Shown piece by piece: positions 13,839-21,659 of a stretch of 26,505 bases of DNA. The stretch is taken from contig JAWOHN010000188.1 of assembly GCA_046485135.1 (NCBI GenBank), positions 1-26,505 on the forward strand, written 5' to 3'. A program made the translations under genes and the position numbers. The notes under the pieces are model-generated. The model saw only the letters and a program-made list of their open reading frames with translations. It was not told the origin of the DNA and ran no database searches. Origin of the DNA: CAZAQS01 sp046485135. GTDB lineage: Bacteria; Chloroflexota; Anaerolineae; Anaerolineales; UBA4823. Each line of letters begins with the position of its first letter. Position 1 is the first letter of the stretch.

Positions 13839-14885
13839 TTACCTGAAGGTCAATAGTTTGGGCAGGCTCTCGGTATACGGAGGGTAGGCCACGCCACGCT
13901 CGGTGATGATGGCGCTAATCCATTCAGCCGGGGTGACGTCAAAGGCCGGGTTGGCTGCCCGAGCGCCATCCACAGCGATGCGCATGCCGTTTACCACAGT
14001 GACTTCATCCGCATCACGCTGCTCAATTTCGATATGGTCCCCACTGGGTAAGCTCATATCGATCGTGCTGGTGGGCCCCACCACGTAGAAGGGCACCTGG
14101 TGGGCGCGGGCGACTAAGGCCAGGTTGTAGGTACCGATCTTGTTGGCCGTGTCGCCGTTGGCTGCAACCCGGTCACAACCGACCAGGCACAGGTCTACAC
14201 CCATCTGGCGCATGAAATAACCGGAAGCGCCATCCACGATGAGGGTGTACGGGATGCCCAGTTGCTGCAACTCCCAGGTTGTCAGGCGCGCTCCTTGCAA
14301 GCGCGGGCGGGTCTCATCCACCAAAACATGCACCTGGCGACCGTGCTCGTGGGCGCAACGGATCACACCCAATGCGGTCCCGTAATCCACCGTCGCCAGT
14401 GCACCGGTATTGCAATGGTGGATGATGGTCGCCTTAGGCGGGATCAGGGGGAGGGCGTTCAAGCCCATCTGGCGATTGGTTTGCACGTCTTCTGCTGCAA
14501 TGGCCTGAGCTTCCGCCAGCGCCAGTTGTTTAATGCTCTGGAGGGTATTAACGTCTGGGTCAGCCAGGCGCCTCAGAACTCGCTCCAGGGCCCATTTCAG
14601 GTTGGCAGCGGTTGGGCGGGCAGCATTCAGCACACCGGCGGCTTGCTGGAGCTCTGCTCGCAGGGTGGAGACTTGACCAGCCTGGCTGTGGTAGGCTGCC
14701 AGGGCCAATCCGTAAGCGGCTGCAGCTCCAATGGCTGGCGCGCCGCGAATAACCATCGCACGGATGGCACCGGCGACCTGTTCGGGGCGGGTGTATTCTT
14801 GGAATGCGATTTGGTGGGGGAGCAGGCGTTGGTCCAACATGCGCACCAGGCCCTCCTGCCACTCAATGGTTTGATATGAGCTCAT
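13839..14885 (-). CDS. mtnA: S-methyl-5-thioribose-1-phosphate isomerase
   Basis: MtnA converts methylthioribose 1-phosphate to methylthioribulose 1-phosphate in the methionine salvage pathway. The family blocks are clear: RGAPAIGAAAAYG, HHCNTGALATVDYGTALGVIR with catalytic C158, VDETRPRLQGARLT, and VGCDRVAANGDTANKIGTY with catalytic D238. The length of 348 aa is typical. The ATG at 14885 follows AGGAGGG. It is divergent from ftsY. No other salvage gene is adjacent, so it appears to act alone here. The eIF2B-like relatives lack this full set of blocks. Confidence 0.97.
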   Translation of the reverse strand: MSSYQTIEWQEGLVRMLDQRLLPHQIAFQEYTRPEQVAGAIRAMVIRGAPAIGAAAAYGLALAAYHSQAGQVSTLRAELQQAAGVLNAARPTAANLKWALERVLRRLADPDVNTLQSIKQLALAEAQAIAAEDVQTNRQMGLNALPLIPPKATIIHHCNTGALATVDYGTALGVIRCAHEHGRQVHVLVDETRPRLQGARLTTWELQQLGIPYTLIVDGASGYFMRQMGVDLCLVGCDRVAANGDTANKIGTYNLALVARAHQVPFYVVGPTSTIDMSLPSGDHIEIEQRDADEVTVVNGMRIAVDGARAANPAFDVTPAEWISAIITERGVAYPPYTESLPKLLTFR

Positions 14886-15000
14886 CGTCCCTCCTTTTTT
14901 TCTCTGTATATTTTACCCAGGATGGTCCGAAAATTGGGTGATTTGTGCAGCGTAACCCTCAACCAGAGAACCATAACCCCCAAAAGGGCGCCATTCCCCA

Positions 15001-15009
15001 TGATATAAT
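15001..15009 (+). promoter_or_regulatory. extended -10 promoter of ftsY (leaderless)
   Basis: TGATATAAT ends 8 nt before the ftsY ATG, with no Shine-Dalgarno and no recognisable -35 box. This is the same architecture as moaC. Confidence 0.6.
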
Positions 15010-15017
15010 CAAGCGTT

Positions 15018-15926
15018 ATGACCAATATCTTCAGCAAGTGGAAAGAGGGTCTCGCCAAAACCAGCAAAGCCACCTTTGGGCAAATCGCCACCTTGCTGGG
15101 AGCAACCGAGATCGATGAGGAATTATGGGACGACCTGGAAGCGCTGTTGATCCAGGCCGATCTGGGCATTGAGACAGCCGATGAGGTGCTGACGGCAATA
15201 GAAGACCAGGTGGATCAGAAAGGCCTGACCCGCGCCAATGAGCTACGCTCGTTACTGCGAGAACAGTTGCGCGCCCGCCTGTCTGCTGCACCCCTGCCAG
15301 CCTTTCAAGAGAAACCAGCTGTGATCCTGATCGTCGGCGTGAACGGGTCTGGCAAGACCACCACCATCGCCAAGCTGGGGCGCTATTTCACAAGCCAGGG
15401 TAAGCGCGTCTTGCTGGGTGCAGCCGATACCTTTCGGGCTGCGGCTGTGGACCAGCTGGAGGTATGGAGCGAGCGCCTGGACCTGCCTATCGTTTCTGGA
15501 CAGGCTGGCGCTGACGCCGGCGCAGTAGCTTTTGACGCAGTCCAATCGGCCATATCTCGCAATATGGATATCGTATTGATCGATACTGCGGGACGATTGC
15601 ATACACGCTTTAACCTGATGGAAGAATTGAAAAAGGTCAACCGGGTGGTCGGTAAGGCCATGCCGGGTGCGCCTCACGCGGTCTGGCTGGTGATGGATGC
15701 CACCACCGGTCAGAATGCTCTCCCCCAAGCCCGCGCCTTCAAAGAAGCAGTCAAGGTCAACGGGATCATCCTGGCCAAGCTGGATTCTTCTGCTCGGGGA
15801 GGCATGGCTTTTGCCATCCAGGGTGAGCTGGGACTGCCGGTCCTGTTTGCCGGACTGGGTGAGAAGTCCGATGATTTGGAGCCATTTGACCCTGACCGTT
15901 TTGTGGATGGGGTATTGAATTACTAG
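15018..15926 (+). CDS. ftsY: signal recognition particle receptor FtsY
   Basis: This GTPase docks the SRP-ribosome complex at the membrane. The NG domain is complete: N-terminal helices, G1 GVNGSGKTTT, DTFRAAAVDQLEVW, G3 DTAGRLHTRFNLMEELKKV, G4-type LAKLDSSARGG and the closing GLGEKSDDLEPFDPDRFV. At 302 aa it lacks the long acidic A domain of E. coli FtsY, as is usual outside Gammaproteobacteria. Ffh is excluded because the methionine-rich M domain is absent. It starts the ftsY-prfB-membrane-protein run. Confidence 0.97.
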   Translation: MTNIFSKWKEGLAKTSKATFGQIATLLGATEIDEELWDDLEALLIQADLGIETADEVLTAIEDQVDQKGLTRANELRSLLREQLRARLSAAPLPAFQEKPAVILIVGVNGSGKTTTIAKLGRYFTSQGKRVLLGAADTFRAAAVDQLEVWSERLDLPIVSGQAGADAGAVAFDAVQSAISRNMDIVLIDTAGRLHTRFNLMEELKKVNRVVGKAMPGAPHAVWLVMDATTGQNALPQARAFKEAVKVNGIILAKLDSSARGGMAFAIQGELGLPVLFAGLGEKSDDLEPFDPDRFVDGVLNY

Positions 15927-15938
15927 GGAGAAGCAAGC

Positions 15939-17031
15939 ATGCAAGATCTGATCGAGCGCCTAGAAGAGATCCAAGCCAAAGTCCAACATCTCCTGGAGCG
16001 TCTTTGACTTAGCCGATAAGGAAGCTCGTTACACAGACCTGCAAGAGCAGGCCGAAAACCCTCAGCTCTGGGATGACCCGGAGCTCGCCCAAAAGATCAT
16101 GCGAGAGCTGTCTGCTTTGAAGGAGGAAGTTGAATCTTGGCAGAAGTTCTACCAACGCATTAATGAAGCCCTTGAATTAGCCCAGCTTGAAGATGAAAGC
16201 CTGCGACCAGAGCTTACACAGGAACTGGATACTTTCGATGTAATATTGGCCCGGCGAGAGCTGGATGCCATGCTATCCGGTCCGCACGATCGCGGGGATG
16301 CGCTCTTAGCCATCCATGCTGGGGCGGGTGGCACCGATTCGCAAGATTGGGCAGATATGCTCCAGCGTATGTATCTGCGTTGGGCAGAAGCCAAAGGTTT
16401 CGATACCGATGTCCTCGATATGAGCGAGGGCGAGGAAGCAGGTATAAAAAGCGTTACTATTGCAGTCAGCGGTCGTTATGCTTTTGGATATTTGAAATCC
16501 GAAAAGGGCGTCCACCGCCTGGTGCGTCTTTCTCCTTATGATGCTGCCCACCGCCGGCACACCTCCTTTGCCTTGGTGGAGGTCTTGCCCCAGGTAGATG
16601 ATGTCGCTGAAATTGTAATCAATTCAGACGATTTGCGTATAGATGTATATCGCTCGGCTGGGGCAGGCGGTCAGAACGTCCAAAAGAACATGACCGCTGT
16701 GCGCATCACCCATCTCCCAACCGGCCTGGTGGTAACCTGTCAGAACGAGCGCTCGCAAACCCAAAATCGGGAGAACGCCATGCGCGTTCTGCGGGCCCGC
16801 TTGTTGGAGATTCTTGAAAGAGAGAAGGCAGAAGAGATAGCCGAGCTGCGCGGGGAATATACGAAGGCAGAGTGGGGCAGCCAGATTCGCTCCTACGTAC
16901 TGCACCCCTACCAGATGGTCAAGGATCATCGCACTGAGCATGAGGTCGGCAACGCTCAATCTGTGCTGAACGGCAACCTGGATAGCTTGATCGAGGCCTA
17001 CCTGCGTGAAAACGTCGGCAATGGCAAATAA
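15939..17031 (+). CDS. prfB: peptide chain release factor 2, with programmed +1 frameshift
   Basis: RF2 releases the nascent chain at UGA and UAA. The gene starts at ATG 15939 (AGGGAG at 15925-15930), reads 22 codons to CTT (16002-16004) and meets an in-frame TGA (16005-16007) followed by C. A +1 shift continues as GAC at 16006 and gives 363 aa, the normal RF2 length. The stimulatory GGAG (15995-15998) lies 3 nt before CTT, as in the E. coli site. The catalytic GGQ is residues 243-245. The recognition tripeptide, normally SPF in RF2, is SPY (198-200). It lies 12 nt after ftsY, and its stop overlaps the next gene by 11 nt. Confidence 0.97.
15995..16008 (+). promoter_or_regulatory. RF2 autoregulatory frameshift site
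   Basis: GGAG, a 3-nt spacer and CTT TGA C form the standard cassette. When RF2 is scarce, the ribosome pauses at the poorly read UGA, slips +1 on CUU and makes RF2. Confidence 0.95.
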
Positions 17032-19561
17032 GCGTGCCCTTTATGCATTCATCTCAATTTTTGCCTCCCTTTTGCTGTCCGGTTGCTTGACTCTACCCGA
17101 CCCTGAAACCTCCCAAGAAATCAACCGGGAGTTAATTTTGGTGGAGTACCGGGAGGGCATGACGGTGGGCCAGACCTTCATTGCCCGACGGGCGCGTCTG
17201 AACGGCTTGACCTTTTGGGTCCACCGGCAGGCGCTGGAGCAGGGCGGGCCAGCCTGGGTCGGGGTGCGTCTGTTCCCATCCGTAGAAGAGGCTGCCCAGG
17301 GGCAGCAACCTCTTTACAACAGCCAAATTTCCATCCGGGATAGCGCTCCGATCAACCTGGCCTTGCCGCCCCGCCCTGAAGCGGCGGGGCAGGAATATTA
17401 TTTGGAGCTCACTCCTTCAGACGGGAGCGTCTTTTTCCAGGGGCAGAATGTGGACGCCTATGCAGGCGGGACTGCTTACGTGGACGGAACTCCGCTTGCG
17501 GGAGACCTGGCTTTCCGCACCACCTACGAGTTCGAAACGCGGGCGGTCCTGGCGGACCTGGGAGCAATGGCTAGCAAAGCCTGGCTGGTGATCCCATTGG
17601 CGCTGGTGCTCCTGGCGCCAGGCTGGCTGTTGTTGGATCTGTCCGGCCTGCGCCGGCGATTCGCTGCAGGCGAGCAGATCGCTCTCTCGCTCGGGTTAAG
17701 CCTGGCGTTAGCGCCTGTGTTGATGTTGTGGACCTCCACCCTGGGACTGCGATGGAGCAGAGAATTTGTACTGGTCGTTGCTACTTTGATAGCCCTGGTT
17801 GTGCTCTGGCGCACTCTCCGAGGGAGTCGCCCGAGACGCTGGGATTGGGCAGGCCTGTTGTTGGTGGCTGTCTTTATCTTTGCCCTGGCAGTCAGACTGA
17901 TGATGGTGCGAGACCTGGCTGCTCCGGCCTGGGTCGACTCGGTCCATCACGCGCTGATCACCCGCCTGATCCTGGATGGAGGCGCTTTTCCGTCCAGCTA
18001 TGCACCCTACCTGCAATTGGGCTCGACCGTCTACCATGCTGGTTTCCACAGTGGGCTGGCTGCATTCATCTGGCTGTCGGGTCTGGACCTGCCGGAAGGG
18101 ATGCTGCTTTACGGGCAGGTGCTCAACGCGGCCTGCGTCTTTACCGTTTACCTGCTCACGACGGTTTTGACCCGAGACCGGCGCGCCGGACTTGTCGCAG
18201 CCCTGTTGTGCGGCATATTCACCCCCATGCCAGCCTATTATGTGAGCTGGGGGCGGTACACCCAGTTGACCGGTTTGTTGATTCTGCCCATAGGCCTGGC
18301 TTTTATCCAGCTCATATTCGAAGGTGACACAAAACCCAGCCAAGAGGAGAATTCAACGCCTAATGAAGCGCCTGGAGATGAAGCAGAGCCTGAGGATGAT
18401 TTCGCCCGCCCACGGTTGCGTTTGGCAGTTACATTAAATATATCTCGCCAGTGGATTATCCCGCTCGGCATGGCGTGCCTGGCTACGGCCGGCCTGTTGC
18501 TGGTGCATTACCGGGCGTCGGCTTTCCTGGCCTGCCTGCTGCTGGCTTATTCTGCCAGCCTGTTCTGCGATCGCCAGCGATTATCCCGTTCAGTAGTTGG
18601 CGCTTTCACCAAACAGCTGTTGGCGACCGGTTCCTTGCTCGGACTGGGCGCCTTAATCCTGACTCTGCCATGGATGAGTGAGGTCATTCGTGAGCGGCTG
18701 CTGCCTGCATTTTCACCTGGTAACGTCCTGCCTGCCGAGCCCTTCGCCGATTTCTCCTGGCGCTTCCTGGAGGCAGGTTATGGCGCCTACACCTTGTGGT
18801 TAGCCGGCGCCGGATTCTTGTTGGGGTTGGTATACCGCCGGCGCTTTGTGGTTGCCAACCTCGGATGGGTTGGCTTGATGTTTATCTTGGCAAACCTGAG
18901 TGCGTTGGGGCTGCCCGGCGGCGAGGTGGTCAACAACACTTCTGTAGCGATCACCTTGTTCATGCCGGTTGCTTTGTTAGGGGGCTTCGCTGCCAGCCGT
19001 GTGATCTTTGGGTTGGAATGGCTGTTACACAAGAGAGCCAGCTGGAGCAGGCTGTTGCTTCCTTTCAGAGGCGGCTTGCTGGTGGTTGGGCTGATTCTCT
19101 CAGTGGCCGGCGCGCGGCAGCTCTTTCCTTTGGTGAACCAGTCTACTTATCTGTTTCGGGCCGCCGACCGGCAGGCGCTATCCTGGATTGAGCAAAATAT
19201 CCCAGTAGACGAAACGATCCTGATCAATCCTTTCAATTGGGGGTATGGCCTGTGCGCCGGCAACGACGGCGGGGCCTGGATCAGTGCTCTGAGCGGGCAG
19301 CCTACGCACCCACCGCCGGTGCTGTATGGCTTTGGAGACCCGGACGAGATCCAACGGGTGAACAGCCTGTGCGCGCAGGTCTCCCAGCAGGGGGAAAATC
19401 CGGACGAGCTGTGGGCGCTGATGCGTGAGGCCGGACTCCATTACGTTTACAGCGGCATACGGGGTGGGCCGTTCTCCCCCACCGCCCTTATGGCCAGCCC
19501 ACTCTTCGATACCCTCTACGCCGAGGGCGGCGCCTACGTCTTCAGGAGCTTGGGATGGTAG
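17021..19561 (+). CDS. polytopic GT-C-like membrane protein with lipoprotein-type N-terminus
   Basis: No close family name is certain. The ATG at 17021 is chosen over a GTG at 17006 because it overlaps the prfB end in the usual coupled way and begins a proper signal (ANKRALYAFISIFASLLLSGC; lipobox LSGC with C22). Residues ~23-180 form a hydrophilic extracytoplasmic domain. About ten or more hydrophobic segments follow, then a hydrophilic C-terminal domain (DRQALSWIEQNIPVDETILI) of the kind seen at the end of GT-C glycosyltransferases (PMT/DUF6541-like). WVDSVHHA after an early membrane segment resembles the acidic GT-C motif. An acidic linker (EAPGDEAEPEDD) lies between membrane segments. It is probably a lipid-linked sugar transferase of the cell envelope, which is inference. 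Confidence 0.75.
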   Translation: MANKRALYAFISIFASLLLSGCLTLPDPETSQEINRELILVEYREGMTVGQTFIARRARLNGLTFWVHRQALEQGGPAWVGVRLFPSVEEAAQGQQPLYNSQISIRDSAPINLALPPRPEAAGQEYYLELTPSDGSVFFQGQNVDAYAGGTAYVDGTPLAGDLAFRTTYEFETRAVLADLGAMASKAWLVIPLALVLLAPGWLLLDLSGLRRRFAAGEQIALSLGLSLALAPVLMLWTSTLGLRWSREFVLVVATLIALVVLWRTLRGSRPRRWDWAGLLLVAVFIFALAVRLMMVRDLAAPAWVDSVHHALITRLILDGGAFPSSYAPYLQLGSTVYHAGFHSGLAAFIWLSGLDLPEGMLLYGQVLNAACVFTVYLLTTVLTRDRRAGLVAALLCGIFTPMPAYYVSWGRYTQLTGLLILPIGLAFIQLIFEGDTKPSQEENSTPNEAPGDEAEPEDDFARPRLRLAVTLNISRQWIIPLGMACLATAGLLLVHYRASAFLACLLLAYSASLFCDRQRLSRSVVGAFTKQLLATGSLLGLGALILTLPWMSEVIRERLLPAFSPGNVLPAEPFADFSWRFLEAGYGAYTLWLAGAGFLLGLVYRRRFVVANLGWVGLMFILANLSALGLPGGEVVNNTSVAITLFMPVALLGGFAASRVIFGLEWLLHKRASWSRLLLPFRGGLLVVGLILSVAGARQLFPLVNQSTYLFRAADRQALSWIEQNIPVDETILINPFNWGYGLCAGNDGGAWISALSGQPTHPPPVLYGFGDPDEIQRVNSLCAQVSQQGENPDELWALMREAGLHYVYSGIRGGPFSPTALMASPLFDTLYAEGGAYVFRSLGW

Positions 19562-19575
19562 ATGTAAATTTCGCC

Positions 19576-19604
19576 TTGACAGCCTGGGCGCCTGATCGTA
19601 TAAT
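19576..19604 (+). promoter_or_regulatory. consensus sigma-70 promoter of the rpmF unit
   Basis: Perfect TTGACA (19576-19581), a 17-nt spacer and perfect TATAAT (19599-19604). Transcription should start near 19611, giving an untranslated leader of about 106 nt before rpmF. Confidence 0.9.
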
Positions 19605-19613
19605 CCTTCCTTG

Positions 19614-19630
19614 CCTGCCCGCAGGGCAGG
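19614..19630 (+). promoter_or_regulatory. hairpin at the 5' end of the rpmF leader
   Basis: CCTGCCC (19614-19620) and GGGCAGG (19624-19630) form a 7-bp stem with a 3-nt loop right at the predicted RNA start. It is followed by an AT-rich run and the upstream ORF. It may stabilise the message. Confidence 0.5.
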
Positions 19631-19637
19631 ATTTATT

Positions 19638-19712
19638 ATGAGCAACTTGCTTTACGACCCGGGCGCCAGGGCATGCCAGGATGTTCCAGGGTTGGAGCTG
19701 AAAGAGGAGTAA
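19638..19712 (+). CDS. 24-codon upstream ORF in the rpmF leader
   Basis: The ATG at 19638 follows AGGA with suitable spacing. The ORF reads MSNLLYDPGARACQDVPGL plus five acidic/basic residues and stops at 19712, four nucleotides before the rpmF ATG. The AGAGGAG ribosome-binding site of rpmF forms its last codons, so translation of the two would be coupled. I know no family for it. In many bacteria a DUF177/YceD gene precedes rpmF, but this peptide is far too short to be one. It could be a regulatory leader peptide, a real small protein or chance. Confidence 0.4.
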   Translation: MSNLLYDPGARACQDVPGLELKEE

Positions 19713-19716
19713 AATC

Positions 19717-19908
19717 ATGCCACCACAACCAAAACGGAAACATTCTTCTGGCCGCCGCGATCGCCGGCGCGCGCACGATGCATTGGAAGGCCACAACCTG
19801 GTTGCCTGCCCCAACTGTGGCGAGATGCGCTTGCCGCACCGGGTTTGCCCCAGCTGCGGTCATTACAAAGGCCGTGAAGTCATCGAGATCGAGAAAGAAA
19901 AGAAATAA
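19717..19908 (+). CDS. rpmF: 50S ribosomal protein L32
   Basis: This 63-aa basic protein starts PPQPKRKHSSGRRDRRRAHDAL, the hallmark L32 N-terminus. It has a C+ zinc ribbon: CPNCGEMRLPHRVCPSCGHYKGREVI. The ATG follows AGAGGAG. The gene is the first known cistron behind a perfect consensus promoter, as expected for a ribosomal protein, and precedes fabD, a remnant of the common rpmF-fatty-acid cluster. Confidence 0.97.
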   Translation: MPPQPKRKHSSGRRDRRRAHDALEGHNLVACPNCGEMRLPHRVCPSCGHYKGREVIEIEKEKK

Positions 19909-19915
19909 TAACAGG

Positions 19916-19940
19916 ACGGGCCGTGAAACTCACGGCCCGT
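19916..19940 (+). terminator. hairpin between rpmF and fabD
   Basis: A perfect 11-bp stem (19916-19926 with 19930-19940) has a 3-nt loop. It has no T-run and ends 10 nt before the fabD ATG, which itself lacks a Shine-Dalgarno. It may be a weak or partial terminator, or a structure setting fabD translation. Confidence 0.55.
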
Positions 19941-19950
19941 TGCGCATAGT

Positions 19951-20907
19951 ATGAACCTGCAACCTCATTCCACCGCTTTCCTGTTTCCCGGGCAGGGCTC
20001 CCAGTTCGTCGGCATGGGACAGGAGCTGGCTGCAGCCTACCCCGTTGCCCGAGAAACATTCCAGCTAGCTGATGAATTGCTCGGCATCTCGCTATCCCGC
20101 CTGGCCTGGGAGGGGCCGGAGGTAGAGCTGAACGATACTGTCAATACACAGCCGGCCCTCTTCGTGCATTCCATGGCGGCATTGCGCGTTTTCGAGCAAA
20201 CCTTTCCCGGCTTCAACCCAGCATATGTCGCCGGACATTCGATGGGGGAGCTCAGCGCGCTCGTGGCAGCAGGCGTCCTGCCGTTCGATGAAGCGCTCAA
20301 ACTGGTTCGCAAGAGGGGTGAGGTGATGAAAGAAGCCGGGCATATCTCGCCCGGGGGGATGGCTGCCATCATGGGCCTGGATATCCCCACCGTCGAGCAG
20401 ATCTGCAACGCAGCCAGCCTGGAGGCTACCCAACCAAGCGAGCGCGTGCAGGTGGCCAATGACAATTGCCCCGGCCAGGTGGTCATCTCCGGAGCCAGAG
20501 CCGCCCTGGAGCGGGCCATACCGCTGGCTACGCAAGCCGGCGCGCGGCGGGTCATTCCCCTGGCGGTGAGCATCGCCGCTCACTCCGCTTTGATGGAGCA
20601 CGCCCAGGCCGGTTTCATCCAGGCCGTGTTGGCCGCTCCACTGACCGATCCTCGGACGCCCATCGTCGGCAACGTCTCTGCTCAGCCCATGACCCATGCC
20701 CGCCAGGTGCGGGCTGACCTGCGCGACCAGCTGACGCACCGGGTGCGCTGGACCGAATCGATCCAGTTGATGATCCGGCAGGGGGTGAACACTTTCATCG
20801 AAATCGGCAGCGGATCGGTATTGGCTGGCTTGCTCAGGCGGATCGATCGCGAAATGCCGGTGCTGTTGTGCGGCACGCCGGACGACCTTGAACGATTGGA
20901 TGCCTGA
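19951..20907 (+). CDS. fabD: malonyl-CoA:ACP transacylase
   Basis: FabD loads malonyl groups onto acyl carrier protein for fatty-acid synthesis. The motifs are FPGQGSQFVGMG at the N-terminus, the nucleophile S97 in GHSMGE, R122 in LVRKRGEVM, NDNCPGQVVISG, and catalytic H211 in AAHSALM. The length of 318 aa is normal. The start at 19951 agrees with the usual N-terminus but has no ribosome-binding site. It is convergent with the methyltransferase gene, only 14 nt apart. Confidence 0.96.
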   Translation: MNLQPHSTAFLFPGQGSQFVGMGQELAAAYPVARETFQLADELLGISLSRLAWEGPEVELNDTVNTQPALFVHSMAALRVFEQTFPGFNPAYVAGHSMGELSALVAAGVLPFDEALKLVRKRGEVMKEAGHISPGGMAAIMGLDIPTVEQICNAASLEATQPSERVQVANDNCPGQVVISGARAALERAIPLATQAGARRVIPLAVSIAAHSALMEHAQAGFIQAVLAAPLTDPRTPIVGNVSAQPMTHARQVRADLRDQLTHRVRWTESIQLMIRQGVNTFIEIGSGSVLAGLLRRIDREMPVLLCGTPDDLERLDA

Positions 20908-20921
20908 CTGGCAGGCAAAGC

Positions 20922-21596
20922 TTACCCTTTTACCGCGACGATAATTTCCACCGGAAGGTCCAGGCTCGAGCGCATGGTCTGGCTGCGTAATTCGAATCCG
21001 GCCGCTTCCAAGGCCTGTGCCAGTTGGATGGGGCGGCAGTCGATCAGCTTTGGAAAGCGTCCCTGCGCCTGTTGGTACAGCTGACGCATGAACCAAGAGC
21101 GCCCGCCCGCGCTCAACGAGACCGCACAAAGCCGACCGCCGGGGCGCAGCACAGCCCGGCAGCCCGCCAACAGGATGGGGATCTCCTGCGCGTCGAACAG
21201 CTCGATGACGAAGCTGGCAAAGAGCGCATCGAATGAGTCTTTTGGGAAGGGCAGATCGCCAGCGTCCCCTACCACGAGCGAGACATTGGCGGAGAGGCTT
21301 TGTTTGCGCAGGCGCTGTCCGGCGACAGAGAGCATTCCTGGAGAAAGGTCCAGGCCGCAGACCAACCCTGATGATCCGGCCGCGCGGGCCAGGGTCACCA
21401 AACCGTGACCCGTGCCGGGGCCGAGCTCCAGCACCCTTTCTCCCTCCTGCAAGTCCAACGCTTGCAGGCCCATTCGCCGGAAAGGCCCTTCCCAGGGGGA
21501 AGAGACATAATCATACCAGCGGCTGAGGCGGTCATACCACTGACGGGTTTCGGAGCGGGTTGGATAGGGTTGATCCTGCATAGGCCTGTTTTCCAT
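20922..21596 (-). CDS. class I SAM-dependent methyltransferase (UbiE/Methyltransf_11-like)
   Basis: The Rossmann methyltransferase motifs are present: motif I VLELGPGTGHG, the acidic ribose-binding CGLDLSPGM, the VVGDAGDLPFPKDSFDALFAS block and the following RAVLRPGGRLCAVSL. The N-terminal RQWYDRLSRWYDYVSSPWE is typical of UbiE/phospholipid-type methyltransferases. The acceptor cannot be told. Starts at 21596 or at a second ATG six codons later are both possible, and neither has a strong Shine-Dalgarno. The C-terminal residues after QTMRSSLDLPVEIIVAVKG lie 14 nt from fabD. Confidence 0.88.
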   Translation of the reverse strand: MENRPMQDQPYPTRSETRQWYDRLSRWYDYVSSPWEGPFRRMGLQALDLQEGERVLELGPGTGHGLVTLARAAGSSGLVCGLDLSPGMLSVAGQRLRKQSLSANVSLVVGDAGDLPFPKDSFDALFASFVIELFDAQEIPILLAGCRAVLRPGGRLCAVSLSAGGRSWFMRQLYQQAQGRFPKLIDCRPIQLAQALEAAGFELRSQTMRSSLDLPVEIIVAVKG

Positions 21597-21601
21597 TCAA
21601 A

Positions 21602-21659
21602 GGACATCCCGCAAATCGCACCACAGCTGCTCACCATTCCAGTGAACCTGCAGGACGTT
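21602..21659. repeat. REP-like palindrome, degenerate copy 2
   Basis: The right arm AACCTGCAGGACGTT (21645-21659) matches the arm at 13814-13828 with one mismatch. The left arm (21603-21617) matches the other arm at about 10 of 15 bases. The span equals that of copy 1. The remaining part of the 336-nt gene-less stretch 21597-21932 shows only the hairpin at 21874-21905. Confidence 0.45.

Noticed and set aside
20092..21129. 345-codon minus-strand ORF opposite fabD
   Set aside because: FabD motifs on the plus strand are complete. The antisense frame also runs through the methyltransferase region in a different frame and shows no domain.
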